Notes under the pieces: model-generated
The model's database searches: none
Seen by the model: the letters and a program-made list of their open reading frames with translations, nothing else
Told to the model about the DNA's origin: nothing
Shown here: positions 23,817-32,612 of the stretch, in pieces
Layout of the letters: each line of letters opens with the position of its first letter
Position numbering within the stretch: the stretch's first letter is position 1
Program-made: the position numbers and the translations under genes
DNA from: Haloactinospora alba
GTDB taxonomy: Bacteria > Actinomycetota > Actinomycetes > Streptosporangiales > Streptosporangiaceae
Assembly (NCBI RefSeq): GCF_006717075.1
Contig: NZ_VFQC01000001.1
Location: 2,403,501-2,467,500, forward strand
Reading direction: 5' to 3'
DNA: 64,000 nucleotides

Positions 23817-26573
23817 CTAGCCATGCTCGGAGGCCACCCCCCGCAGGCGGCGGGGGCCCGCGTCCGGGCGCACGTCGGCGGCCTCGTCCAGCCACACGCG
23901 GTGCCCCAGCACGTAGGCCCCGGAAGCGTTCACCATGACCGGGTCGAGCTCCACGTGCGCCACCTCCGGGAACGCGTCCACCAGGCGGGACAGCCGGATG
24001 AGCAGCTCCTCCAACGCGGCGACGTTGGGCTGGTCGGCCAGGGAGGTGGCACCCGCGGGGAGTCCGAACAGCAACGGTGAGGAACGGACGGCGTGCACGA
24101 GGCCGGCGGCGTCCACGTCGGTCAGCGGGGCGAGCCGGAAAGCGCGGTCGTCGAGCAGTTCCGCCGTGGCGTCGGCGAGGCCGAACCCGACCACCGACCC
24201 GAACGAGGGGTTCTCTCCCGCTCGCACCACCGTCGGCACCCCGGGGGAAACCATCGGCTGCACCACGAGCATGGCCTCGTCCCCGAGCCGCTCGTACAGC
24301 GCGGCGTAGGCGCTGCGCACCTCCTCGGGGGAACGCAGGTCGGCGCGGATTCCGGTTCCTCCGGCACGCAGCCGCAGGTCCGGAGCGTTGGCCTTGACCA
24401 CCACGGGGTAGCCCAGCTCGTCCGCTGCCGTGACGGCCTCCTCCTCGGAGGAGACCGGTGTGTCCGGACACACGGTTATGCCGTAGCAGTCGAGCAGTTC
24501 CCGGGCCGCGGACGCGGGAATCGAGGTGGCCTCGCTGCTTACCGGTTCGCTGGTGAACCACACGTGGCTACCGGACTCTCCGCCTCCGGTCGAGGCGAGG
24601 GTACGGCCGATGACCTCGCGCGCGCGGGCCCCGTCGATCCCGGGGAGCTCCGGGTGCCTGCCGGCGTCGCGTTCACGCCACAGGGAATAGTGGGTGGCGC
24701 GCGACAGCGCGCGCACCGCGTCCTCCGGGGCGGGGTAGGAGGGAACCGAGCCGCGCAGCGTCTCCCCGCTCTCGTTGACGCGTCGCAGTTCCTCGGGCAT
24801 CCCCTGGTAGCCCAGGTAACTGGTGAGGATGGGCTTGTCGGAGGTCGCCGCCTTGGACCGCATGACCTCGGCGACGTCGTCGGAGATCGGGGTCAGTGCC
24901 GGGATGAACACGACCACCACGGAGTGCACGGAGTCGTCGTCCAGCGCTGAGGTCAGCGCGGCGTCGAACCCCTCGGCGGTGGCGTTCGGTCCGAGGTCGA
25001 CCGGCTCGTGGGGTTTCAGCCCGGAGCGCACGCAGGCGTCCTTCACCAGGAGCCCCAGCGAGTCCGAGTTGCCGAGGATTCCCACGCGCGGCCCGGCCGG
25101 CAGCGGCTGGTAGGCGAACAGCTGGGCGACGTCGAACATCTGCGTGATGTCGTCCACCCGCACCACACCGGCCTGCTGGAACAGCGAGGTGACGGCGTAG
25201 TCGGGAAGCGCGAGCGTGTCGGCGGCGTGACCGGTGGGAACCCCCTCCGACGACCCTCCGCTGCGCACCGCCACCACCGGCTTGTGCTGGGCCAGACGGC
25301 GGGCGAGCCGGGTGAACTTCCGGGGGTTTCCCAGGGACTCCAGATACTGCAGGACGACCTCGGTGGAGGGGTCCTCCTGCCAGTACTGGATCAGGTCGTT
25401 ACCGGACACGTCTGCCCGGTTGCCCGCGGACACGAACGTGGACAGCCCCATCCCCCGTTCGGACACCCGCTGCAGGATGGCCCGCCCCAGCGCTCCGGAC
25501 TGGGAGAAGAATCCGATCGGACCACGCGGCGGCACGTGCGGGGACAGGGTGCTGTTCAGCGAGGTGACCGGATCGGTGTTGACGATTCCCAGGCAGTTGG
25601 GACCCACCACGCGCATGCCCGCGGCACGGGCGGTGCGCACCAGTTCGTCCTGGCGGCCGCGGCCCTCGGGGCCGGCCTCCCCGAAGCCCGCGGTGAGCAC
25701 CACGAGCCCGTGCACACCCTTACTCGCGCATTCGGCCACGACACCGGCGACCATCTCGGCGGGGACGGCCACGACCGCGAGGTCGACCCGGTCCGGGATG
25801 TCCAGCACGCTCGGGTAGGCACGCACCCCCGCGACCGCGTTCGCCTCCGGGTGCACGGGGAACACCGGGCCCTGGAAATCACCGGCCAGCAGGTTGCGCA
25901 GCGCGGTCTGGCCGATCGTGTGCGCGGTACGGCTCGCCCCGATGACGGCCACCGACTCGGGGAACAGGAGCCGGGCGATGGAACGCGACTCCGCCCGCTG
26001 CTCCCGGGCGCGCATGACCTCTGTGGACGTCTCGGTCGGTTCCAGGTCCAGGGTGAGGCGGATGACACCCTCGTCGAAGGTCTGCTGGGCGGTGTAGCCC
26101 GCCTCCCGGAACACGTTGATCATGCGCCGGTTCTCCGGGAGCACGTCGGCGATGAACCTGCGCACCCCGCGTTCGCGGGCCGCCGCACCGATGTGCTCCA
26201 ACAGGACGGAGGCGAGACCGCGCCCCTGGTGGGCGTCCTCCACGACGAACGCCACCTCGGCCTCGTCCGCACCGATCTTGTCGTAGCGGACGACGGCGAC
26301 CATGACCCCGGAGATGGTCGCGATCAGCCCCACCCGGTCCTCGTAGTCCACTGTGGTGAACCGTTCGACATCACGTGTGGACAGTTTCGGATAGGGCGCG
26401 AAGAAGCGGTAGTAGATCGTCTCCTGTGACAGGCGTTCGTGGAACGCCCGCAGCATGTCGGCGTCGTCGGGTGTGATCGGGCGGAGATGGGCGGTGCCCC
26501 CGTCGGTGAGGACGACGTCTGCTTCCCAGTGGTTCGGGTATGGCTGCACGCTCTTGACTCTAAACGACATCAC
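23817..26573 (-). CDS. GNAT acetyltransferase fused to NDP-forming acyl-CoA synthetase-like protein
   Basis: 918 residues. A GNAT domain (about 20-175; acetyl-CoA loop VVEDAHQGRGLASVLLEH) precedes a succinyl-CoA-synthetase-type body: CoA-binding domain (SVAVIGASRTAHTIGQTALRN), a flavodoxin-like domain (VVGPNCLGIVN, GFFSQSGALG) and a C-terminal ATP-grasp domain (PVVVKANAPDLRLRAGGTGIR). This is the architecture of bacterial protein lysine acetyltransferases (Pat) that control acyl-CoA synthetases. A His remains at GHAADTLALPD, near where catalytic members carry SHTG. It is convergent with the proline-rich frame and divergent from pfkB. A second ATG lies one codon in. Confidence 0.9.
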   Translation of the reverse strand: MMSFRVKSVQPYPNHWEADVVLTDGGTAHLRPITPDDADMLRAFHERLSQETIYYRFFAPYPKLSTRDVERFTTVDYEDRVGLIATISGVMVAVVRYDKIGADEAEVAFVVEDAHQGRGLASVLLEHIGAAARERGVRRFIADVLPENRRMINVFREAGYTAQQTFDEGVIRLTLDLEPTETSTEVMRAREQRAESRSIARLLFPESVAVIGASRTAHTIGQTALRNLLAGDFQGPVFPVHPEANAVAGVRAYPSVLDIPDRVDLAVVAVPAEMVAGVVAECASKGVHGLVVLTAGFGEAGPEGRGRQDELVRTARAAGMRVVGPNCLGIVNTDPVTSLNSTLSPHVPPRGPIGFFSQSGALGRAILQRVSERGMGLSTFVSAGNRADVSGNDLIQYWQEDPSTEVVLQYLESLGNPRKFTRLARRLAQHKPVVAVRSGGSSEGVPTGHAADTLALPDYAVTSLFQQAGVVRVDDITQMFDVAQLFAYQPLPAGPRVGILGNSDSLGLLVKDACVRSGLKPHEPVDLGPNATAEGFDAALTSALDDDSVHSVVVVFIPALTPISDDVAEVMRSKAATSDKPILTSYLGYQGMPEELRRVNESGETLRGSVPSYPAPEDAVRALSRATHYSLWRERDAGRHPELPGIDGARAREVIGRTLASTGGGESGSHVWFTSEPVSSEATSIPASAARELLDCYGITVCPDTPVSSEEEAVTAADELGYPVVVKANAPDLRLRAGGTGIRADLRSPEEVRSAYAALYERLGDEAMLVVQPMVSPGVPTVVRAGENPSFGSVVGFGLADATAELLDDRAFRLAPLTDVDAAGLVHAVRSSPLLFGLPAGATSLADQPNVAALEELLIRLSRLVDAFPEVAHVELDPVMVNASGAYVLGHRVWLDEAADVRPDAGPRRLRGVASEHG

Positions 26574-26728
26574 GGCGATCGCCGAGGGCCATCGGAAAGA
26601 ACAAACTCTGCGACTTCGTTACTCGCCTGCCAGCTTCGACCTGTTAACGTCTAGCCCGATAAGGCTTCGCTTTCAGTGGGAATCGGCACAATCCGGTCTT
26701 CCGGTCGGCAAGGTGTTAGGGGACGCGA

Positions 26729-27631
26729 ATGACACACGTGGTCGTGATCGGCGACCTCATGACCGACTCCATCGCGCGGGCTTTCTACGCGCTGGCGCGC
26801 GGAAGCGACACCCCGGCCTCGGTGCTCACCTACGGCGGCGGTTCCGGCGCCAACGTGGCCGCGTGGCTGGCTATCGACGGTACCGACACGACGTTCGTCG
26901 GCCGCCGCGGCTCGGACATCACCGGACGCACCCGGGAGATGGAGCTCATGGGCTACGGCATCGACTCCCGGCTCGTCATGGACCCGGAACGCGCCACCGG
27001 CACCTGTGTCGTGATGATCACCCACCGGGGTGACCGGACGATGCTGAGCGACCCCGGTGCCAACGCCCGGCTGCAGCCCGAGGACCTCCCCCGCGACGCT
27101 TTCACCGCGGACGCCCACCTGCACCTCTCCGGGTTCACCCTGCTCAACGAGTCCTCCCGTGAGGCCGGACGGACAGCGCTGCGCATGGCACGGGAGAAGG
27201 GGATGACGATCTCGGTCGACGGCGGCTCGCACGCCCCGCTCGAACGGGTGGGCGCGCAGCACTTCCTGGAGTGGACGGAGCACGCTCGCCTGCTGTTCGC
27301 CACCACCGCGCTGGCGCGGGTCCTGACCGGCAAGGAGGACGCGGAGGCCGCGGCCGCGGAGCTGACCTCCCGGTTCCCCAACGTGGTGGTGCACGACGGC
27401 GAGAACGGCGCGTTGTGGGCCTCGCGAACGCGGGACGACACGGTCAGCGTGCCCACCGAGCCGGTGGAGCCGGTCCCGGACGCCATCGGCGCGTGGGACG
27501 CGTTCATCGCCGGCTTCCTGCCACCGTGGCTGGCGGGCCAGCATCCCAAGGACGCGCTCTCCATGGGCCAGCGGCTCTTCGCCCGGGCGCTGCAACAGCC
27601 CGGAGCGCGCCCCGACCTGGGAGAGGCCTGA
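26729..27631 (+). CDS. PfkB-family carbohydrate kinase
   Basis: 300 residues of the ribokinase fold. VVIGDLMTDSIAR opens the protein, LTYGGGSGANVAAWLA is the sugar-binding glycine region, and GRRGSDITGR follows. The catalytic motif, normally DTTGAGDAF, reads PDAIGAWDAFIAGF: the catalytic Asp is kept, but the middle Gly of the anion hole is Trp and the Thr pair is lost. The enzyme may have changed specificity or reduced activity. It is the first of a pair with the deaminase gene 48 bases downstream, hinting at nucleoside or sugar salvage. It is divergent from the GNAT fusion gene. Confidence 0.87.
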   Translation: MTHVVVIGDLMTDSIARAFYALARGSDTPASVLTYGGGSGANVAAWLAIDGTDTTFVGRRGSDITGRTREMELMGYGIDSRLVMDPERATGTCVVMITHRGDRTMLSDPGANARLQPEDLPRDAFTADAHLHLSGFTLLNESSREAGRTALRMAREKGMTISVDGGSHAPLERVGAQHFLEWTEHARLLFATTALARVLTGKEDAEAAAAELTSRFPNVVVHDGENGALWASRTRDDTVSVPTEPVEPVPDAIGAWDAFIAGFLPPWLAGQHPKDALSMGQRLFARALQQPGARPDLGEA

Positions 27632-27679
27632 CACCGCGGCCCGCTCCACCGGCCCCGCTCCCGCTGCAGAGGCACCACC

Positions 27680-28150
27680 ATGGCAGTCAACGACACCGAC
27701 CTGGACTTCCTGCGACGCGCGATCGCGTTGAGCCACACAGCGCGTGCCGAGGGGAACCCCCCGTTCGGCTCCCTGCTGGTGGGACCGGACGGGACCATCC
27801 TGGCGGAGAGGACCAACACCTCGAGCACCGACTCCGACATCTCCGCGCATCCGGAGTTCAAGCTCGCGGTGTGGGCGGCGCGCGCGCTTCCGCCAGAACA
27901 GGCGGCGCACACGACGATGTACACGAGCTGCGAGAACTGCGCCATGTGTTCGGGTGCCATGGTGTGGTCAGGGTTGGGACGCCTGGTCTACGCCCTGAGC
28001 TGCGCCCAGGTGACCGCCCTCCAGCGGGGAAGCGTTCCGACGCTCGACCTCGCCTCCGCCGAGGTCTTCGCCCGTGCGGACCGTCCTATCCTGTCCGAGG
28101 GGCCGGCCCTCTACGAGGAGGCGGCCGCGGCGCACGAAGGGTACTGGTAG
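27680..28150 (+). CDS. Nucleoside deaminase family protein
   Basis: 156 residues of the cytidine/deoxycytidylate deaminase fold. The zinc and proton-shuttle motif reads SAHPEFKLAVWA (His-Pro-Glu instead of His-Ala-Glu) and the Cys pair is in YTSCENCAMCSGAM. From memory this HPE variant is found in an actinobacterial branch related to guanine and tRNA-adenosine deaminases. The N-terminal LRRAIALSHTARAEGNPPFGSLLV is typical of that group. It lies 48 bases after the pfkB gene and is likely co-transcribed. The substrate may be a free base or nucleoside. Confidence 0.9.
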   Translation: MAVNDTDLDFLRRAIALSHTARAEGNPPFGSLLVGPDGTILAERTNTSSTDSDISAHPEFKLAVWAARALPPEQAAHTTMYTSCENCAMCSGAMVWSGLGRLVYALSCAQVTALQRGSVPTLDLASAEVFARADRPILSEGPALYEEAAAAHEGYW

Positions 28151-28238
28151 CCCTCCCGGCCGGGCCCCGCCACGGCCGTACCCGGGAAACCCGCGGGTGA
28201 TTTCGCCGAACCCCCAGCGCAGACTCGCGCGCAGCGTC

Positions 28239-28244
28239 TAGAAT
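28239..28244 (+). promoter_or_regulatory. Candidate -10 box (TAGAAT)
   Basis: TAGAAT, a good actinobacterial -10 hexamer, lies 37 bases before the ATG of the 35-residue cysteine peptide. No convincing -35 hexamer is seen. Confidence 0.3.
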
Positions 28245-28281
28245 TCCGGCCACCCGTCGTTTCCCCGGAGGTGACAGCACG

Positions 28282-28389
28282 ATGGCGCGTACCTGCCCGC
28301 GTTGCAACGGTTCCGGTATCAGCCCGGACGGTTCCGGAAAATGCTACTTCTGCAAGGGAACCGGCAGCACATCACACTCCGCTGGATAG
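28282..28389 (+). CDS. 35-residue four-cysteine zinc-ribbon-like peptide
   Basis: A very short gene with a strong ribosome site (GGAGGTGA, 8 bases before the ATG). The peptide reads CPRCNGSGISPDGSGKCYFC followed by KGTGS, a pair of CxxC(x)GxG units like one half of the DnaJ zinc-finger domain, so it should bind one zinc ion. It ends 6 bases before the ATG of the next gene and is probably co-transcribed with it. It may be a small RNA- or protein-binding factor, and is too short for most gene callers. Confidence 0.7.
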   Translation: MARTCPRCNGSGISPDGSGKCYFCKGTGSTSHSAG

Positions 28390-28394
28390 CGCTG

Positions 28395-28706
28395 ATGGGC
28401 GTCGATATCACCGACCTGTCACCGGGCGGCTCGTTCGACACGGCATGGCGGGAGTGGGCGGAGGGACACGCGGCCGTGTCGGGGGGTTCCCCCCTGGAGC
28501 CGGACGGGCAACCGCTGCACCTGTACGACCTGCTTCCCACCAGTGTCCTGAGCCGGCTGGACTGGGTCACGTTGCAGTGCGCCGCCATCACGAAGATCCT
28601 GTCCGGTAACCGGTGCGACTCCGACCTCGTGCTGCGGTTCGTCGCGACGTACCGGGAGCCCGGACTGCAGCGTGTCGTGGACGACATGCGCCGCCATCCG
28701 CCGTAG
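28395..28706 (+). CDS. Hypothetical 103-residue protein
   Basis: I do not recognise this protein. It has a soluble composition with several Trp, GSFDTAWREWAEGHAAVSGG early and LLPTSVLSRLDWVTLQCAAITKIL in the middle, probably mostly helical. The ATG at 28395 lies 6 bases after the stop of the zinc-ribbon peptide; the frame is open further upstream but overlaps that peptide. Third-position GC bias supports coding. A hairpin follows before the convergent mnhG. Confidence 0.65.
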   Translation: MGVDITDLSPGGSFDTAWREWAEGHAAVSGGSPLEPDGQPLHLYDLLPTSVLSRLDWVTLQCAAITKILSGNRCDSDLVLRFVATYREPGLQRVVDDMRRHPP

Positions 28707-28724
28707 GGGATCCCGTCTCCCCGA

Positions 28725-28744
28725 GCGTCCCGTGAGTGGGACGC
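28725..28744. terminator. Hairpin between convergent genes
   Basis: Perfect 7-bp arms GCGTCCC and GGGACGC flank a 6-base loop. It lies between the 103-residue protein gene and the end of the mrp operon, and may stop both. Confidence 0.5.
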
Positions 28745-28773
28745 GGCAGGGACCGACGGCCCCTCGGACAGGG

Positions 28774-29121
28774 TCAGTCCCGGTCCGCCTCGCGCACCCC
28801 CTCAGCGAGCTCGTCCACGACGAGGTACTCGGGGTTCGCCTCCCCTCGGCTGTACGCCACCCGGCCCAGCGTCTGTGCGAGCACGGGGACGGTGACGAAC
28901 TGGAACAGGACGACGAGAATCAGCGGCGCGGCGGCACGCGGACCGGAGACCTGGAACGCCGTGCCCAACAGGATCAGCGCCAGACCGACCGTGTCGGGTT
29001 TGGTAGCGGCGTGCATCCGGGTGAGGAGGGTCGGGAACCGGACCAGACCGATGGTTCCGACGAGCGTGAACAGCGCGCCCACCGGCAGCAGTACGGCGGT
29101 GACCCAGTCAGCCGCGGTCAT
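28774..29121 (-). CDS. mnhG: Na+/H+ antiporter subunit G
   Basis: 115 residues with three membrane helices, matching MnhG/MrpG: LVGTIGLVRFPTLLTRMHAATKPDTVGLALILLG is the family signature. It is the last subunit of the Mrp (multiple resistance and pH) antiporter, a large membrane complex that exports Na+ in exchange for H+ and is distantly related to complex I. It overlaps mnhF by 14 bases. Confidence 0.95.
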   Translation of the reverse strand: MTAADWVTAVLLPVGALFTLVGTIGLVRFPTLLTRMHAATKPDTVGLALILLGTAFQVSGPRAAAPLILVVLFQFVTVPVLAQTLGRVAYSRGEANPEYLVVDELAEGVREADRD

Positions 29122-29386
29122 GCGCCCTCCTCTCTGCGAACCGTGCCGCCGTCAGGGTTCCCACGAAGCCCAGCAGCGCGATCGTGACGAGCAGCCCGAA
29201 ATAGGCGGTGTCCGCCCGCACTGCCGCCTCCACCGCGATGAAACTGACCACCAGCACCGACACCGCGTTCAGGCACACGATCCGGTCCAGCACCGTCGGT
29301 CCGCGCACGAGGCGCAGCACGGTGAACAGTGCGGCGAGGGAGAGCATGACGAAGGTCGCGGTGTAGACATGGTCCAGGATGCTCAC
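29108..29386 (-). CDS. mnhF: Na+/H+ antiporter subunit F
   Basis: 92 residues with three membrane helices and the MnhF pattern VLRLVRGPTVLDRIVCLNAVSVLVVSFIAV. The GTG start at 29386 has a GGGAGGGG site and overlaps mnhE by 4 bases, so a longer frame seen upstream is not used. It is part of the same Mrp complex. Confidence 0.94.
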   Translation of the reverse strand: MSILDHVYTATFVMLSLAALFTVLRLVRGPTVLDRIVCLNAVSVLVVSFIAVEAAVRADTAYFGLLVTIALLGFVGTLTAARFAERRAHDRG

Positions 29387-30081
29387 TGTTCCCCCCTCCC
29401 GTCCGGGGTGTCGGTGGGTCCTTGCGTTGTTCCGCCGGTGTTGGGGTCCGACGTGTCGGGAAGCGCCGCGAACTCCCGCTCGGCCGCCTCGAACTGCGCT
29501 ATGTCGTCCGGAGTGCCGAACGCGCGGACGAACTGCTCCTCCGTGCGCTGGATCTGTCGGCGTAGTCTGCCGACCGACTGCGGGGAGTGGATCGGTATCC
29601 CGTGCACGTAGACCACCCCCCGGTCCCGGTTGAGCTCGATCACCAGGCTGCCGGTGATGAGGGAGAGACCGCCGCTCACCATCGCCAGCAGCAGGTCGGA
29701 GTCGGTGCGCATCGGTACCGCCACGATCGCTCCGCGCACCCGGCTCGGCCGCCACAGCACGTGTACCGCCACGTGCACGCTGGAAGCGACCAGGTCGAAC
29801 GCGATGTAGGCGGCCAGGCGCAGCGCGGGCACCGGGCTGAACCTCAGCTTGACGGGGATGTGGGGTAGTTTCGCCACGGCGTAGCACCCCGACGCGACCA
29901 CGGCACCGGCGATCACCGTGCCCGGGGAGAAGTCGCCCCACAGCAGCCCCCACATCACCGTCAGCCAGAGCACGGTGGGCAGCCGGCCGAGCATCCGCCG
30001 CGCCCAGGTCCGGCCCGCGGGCGCCGCGTCACTCGTCACGTGCCGGGCTCCCGGACTGTCGCCGTCTTGCCCAGTGGGCAT
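29383..30081 (-). CDS. mnhE: Na+/H+ antiporter subunit E
   Basis: 232 residues, longer than typical MnhE (about 160) because of hydrophilic tails at both ends. The core LPTVLWLTVMWGLLWGDFSPGTVIAGAVVA and GLSLITGSLVIELNRDRGVVYVHGI are family hallmarks. It has GGAGG before the ATG. It is the only subunit not overlapping the one before it (79-base gap after mnhD) and it overlaps mnhF by 4 bases. Confidence 0.93.
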   Translation of the reverse strand: MPTGQDGDSPGARHVTSDAAPAGRTWARRMLGRLPTVLWLTVMWGLLWGDFSPGTVIAGAVVASGCYAVAKLPHIPVKLRFSPVPALRLAAYIAFDLVASSVHVAVHVLWRPSRVRGAIVAVPMRTDSDLLLAMVSGGLSLITGSLVIELNRDRGVVYVHGIPIHSPQSVGRLRRQIQRTEEQFVRAFGTPDDIAQFEAAEREFAALPDTSDPNTGGTTQGPTDTPDGRGEQ

Positions 30082-30160
30082 ACCATCCTCCTTCCCCGGG
30101 ATGCGGGCTCTCCACGCCGACTGCGCCGCGGCCCTCGGCGGGCGGAGCGCGACGCCCCCG

Positions 30161-31687
30161 TCACTGGGTCCCCGTACCGAGGACCGCCTCGATGTAGGGT
30201 TGCCGTTCCACCAGGTCGCGCGCGGCGGTGAAGGCCACCTCGGACAACGGTCCGCTCACGGCGGCCACCAGGAGACCGATGCCGACCATCACCCCCGTCG
30301 TCGCTGTCATGAACCGCAGCCCCCGGCGGTTGGCGCCCTGCCGGAGTTGGCTGCGGGCCTCCACCATGTCCGGCATCGGTTCGCCCCAGAAGGCGCGGGT
30401 CCATACCCGGAATATGGCGAGCAACGTGAGCAGGCTGGTGACGACGCCCGCCGCCACGCCCACCAGCGCCAGCCAGTCACCAGCGGCGACACCGGCCTCG
30501 AACAGCGCCACCTTGGCGATGAAGCCCGACATGGGGGGCAGCCCCGCGAGGCTCATGGCGGGCAGGAAGAAGAACAGCGCGAGCTTGGGCGACACCGCGT
30601 TCATCCCCCGGATGGCGCTCAGTGAGGTGTGCCCCACGTGCTGCCGTATCAGGCCGTTGACGAGGAAGAGTGTTGCCTGGACGACGATGTGGTGGACCAG
30701 GTAGATCACCGCCCCGGCGATACCGGCCACGGTTCCCACGCCAAGACCGAAGATCATGAAACCGATGTGGCTGACCAGCGCGAACGACAGCACCCGGTTG
30801 ATGTCGTCCTGCACCAACGCTCCCAGGATGCCCACGAGCATGGTGGCGATGGCCAGGACCAGCAGCACGGTGGAGATGTCGTCCCTGCCGAACAGCAGGG
30901 TCTGGGTCCGGATGATGGCATAGACCGCGACCTTGGTCAGCAGCGCCGCGAAGATCGCGGAGATGCGGGTGAGCGCGACGGGGTAACTGTCCGGCAGCCA
31001 GAAGTGCATGGGCACCAGGGCGGACTTGATCCCGAACACGACCAGGAACAGCAGCGCGAGCACCGTGCGGAGCTCGGCCGGGGCACCGCCCAGTTTCTGG
31101 GCTATGTCGGCCAGGTTGACCGTCCCGGTGAGCCCGTAGACCAGCGCGATCCCGGTGAGGAACAGGATGGAGGAGGTCAGGCTGACCACCGTGTAGATCA
31201 TCCCGGCCCGCACTCGCTCCCGGGTGGGTGCCTGGGTGATCAGGGTGTAGCTCGCCGTGAGCATGACCTCGAACCCGACGAACAGGTTGAACAGATCCCC
31301 GGCCAGGAAGCTGAGACACACCCCGGCGGTGAGAACCAGGTAGACGGGGTGGAACACCTGGGGGATGGCCCGGCTGAGACCGCCGACGTCCTGTCCGATC
31401 GCGTACAGCAGCACGATGAGCAGCACCACGGCCGAAACGGTCAGCAGCAGCGCGGACAACGGGTCGGCCACCAGGGTGATGCCCAACGGGGCGCTCCACC
31501 CGCCGGCCTGGCCGGCGAGCACCGTCCCGTCCGCGGTGACGACAAGCAGCGCCGCGGCGGCGGCGATGACAGCCGACACCGCGAGCACGCTGACGGTCTG
31601 TTGCGAGCGTGGTGTGCGGCGCAGAAGCAGGGTCGCTGCCGCTCCGAGAAGCGGCACGATGAACGGCGCGGCGAGCAGCAGGTTCAC
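30161..31687 (-). CDS. mnhD: Na+/H+ antiporter subunit D
   Basis: 508 residues with about 14 membrane helices, homologous to proton-pumping subunits of complex I (NuoM/N type). Recognisable segments are LTAGVCLSFLAGDLFNLFVGFEVMLTASYTLI, KSALVPMHFWLPDSYPVA with its channel Lys, and VSHIGFMIFGLG. The GTG at 31687 overlaps the end of mnhC by 4 bases and has GGAGGA upstream. It forms a core ion path of the Mrp antiporter with MnhA. Confidence 0.95.
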   Translation of the reverse strand: MNLLLAAPFIVPLLGAAATLLLRRTPRSQQTVSVLAVSAVIAAAAALLVVTADGTVLAGQAGGWSAPLGITLVADPLSALLLTVSAVVLLIVLLYAIGQDVGGLSRAIPQVFHPVYLVLTAGVCLSFLAGDLFNLFVGFEVMLTASYTLITQAPTRERVRAGMIYTVVSLTSSILFLTGIALVYGLTGTVNLADIAQKLGGAPAELRTVLALLFLVVFGIKSALVPMHFWLPDSYPVALTRISAIFAALLTKVAVYAIIRTQTLLFGRDDISTVLLVLAIATMLVGILGALVQDDINRVLSFALVSHIGFMIFGLGVGTVAGIAGAVIYLVHHIVVQATLFLVNGLIRQHVGHTSLSAIRGMNAVSPKLALFFFLPAMSLAGLPPMSGFIAKVALFEAGVAAGDWLALVGVAAGVVTSLLTLLAIFRVWTRAFWGEPMPDMVEARSQLRQGANRRGLRFMTATTGVMVGIGLLVAAVSGPLSEVAFTAARDLVERQPYIEAVLGTGTQ

Positions 31688-32058
31688 GAGGAGTCCTCCG
31701 GCTCGCTCAGCCGCCCGATACGGCGGTCCTCCACGTCGTCGGGAACCTCGTCGTTGTCGTCCCCCAGCCACACCCGGTAGGCGAGCGCGAGCAGGAACGT
31801 CGTCACACCGAAGGTGATGACGATGGCGGTCAGCGCCATGGCCTGGGGCAACGGGTCCGAGATCGCGCCCTCCTTACCGGTCAGGATCGGAGGCAGTGTG
31901 ATCGCCCTGTCGGTGAGCATCAGGGAGAGGTTCGCCGCGTGTCCGAGCACGATGATGCCGAACACGACGCGCATCAACGACCGTTGGAGCAGCAGGTAGA
32001 ACCCGCTGGAGTACAGCACGGCGACAGTGGCGACGAGGACGAGTCCGGGTGCGCTCAT
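31684..32058 (-). CDS. mnhC: Na+/H+ antiporter subunit C
   Basis: 124 residues, three membrane helices, similar to complex I NuoK: SLMRVVFGIIVLGHAANLSLM and QAMALTAIVITFGVTTFLLALAYR. It overlaps both neighbours by 4 bases. The acidic C-terminal tail is unusual in density but harmless to the call. Confidence 0.95.
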   Translation of the reverse strand: MSAPGLVLVATVAVLYSSGFYLLLQRSLMRVVFGIIVLGHAANLSLMLTDRAITLPPILTGKEGAISDPLPQAMALTAIVITFGVTTFLLALAYRVWLGDDNDEVPDDVEDRRIGRLSEPEDSS

Positions 32059-32612
32059 GGCCGCGCCCTCCTTCCGCGCCAGAGTCTGGCTTCGCTCTCT
32101 TCGGCTTCCATCCGCGCCCCCAGCGCGGCGACCACGGACAGCACGAGACCCACGACGATGAGGAACACCCCCGTTTCGAACACGAGGTAACCGGCGAACT
32201 TCACGTCACCGAACAGCGGGAGGGAAACCGTGGCCGCGGGCATGTCCAGCACGGGCTGACCGAACAGCAGCGGGATCCCCGCGGCGCAGCACGCCAGGAA
32301 CATCCCCAGCGCCAGGAACCCGTTCGGACGCATCGGCACGCCCGCGGCCAACTCGTGCCGGCCGCCGGCGAGGTAACGCAGCACATAGGCCATGCTGGCG
32401 ACCAGCCCGCCGGCGAACCCTCCGCCGGGGCGGTCGTGTCCGGATACCAGGAGGAAGACGGAGAAGGTCAGGATGGCCGGGATCAGCAGTCGCGCCACGA
32501 CCTCCAGAAGTACCGAGCGCGGGCCGAACGCCGGACGGACGGCGGTACTCAGCCAACGTTCGCGCGGCGCCTCCCACCCTTCGGGAGGCGAGCCGTCGGT
32601 CCCAGGGGTCAC
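32055..32612 (-). CDS. mnhB: Na+/H+ antiporter subunit B
   Basis: 185 residues matching MnhB/MrpB: RLLIPAILTFSVFLLVSGHDRPGGGFAGGLVASMAYVLRYL is diagnostic, followed by FETGVFLIVVGLVLSVV. The GTG start overlaps the mnhA stop by 4 bases; the much longer frame upstream runs antisense-like through mnhA and is not coding. It is about 40 residues longer than usual because of an N-terminal hydrophilic stretch. Confidence 0.94.
   Translation of the reverse strand: MTPGTDGSPPEGWEAPRERWLSTAVRPAFGPRSVLLEVVARLLIPAILTFSVFLLVSGHDRPGGGFAGGLVASMAYVLRYLAGGRHELAAGVPMRPNGFLALGMFLACCAAGIPLLFGQPVLDMPAATVSLPLFGDVKFAGYLVFETGVFLIVVGLVLSVVAALGARMEAEESEARLWRGRRARP

Noticed and set aside
27841-27900. HPE motif in the deaminase as a broken active site
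   Set aside because: The HPE form is recalled as a normal variant in this actinobacterial branch, and the Cys pair is intact.
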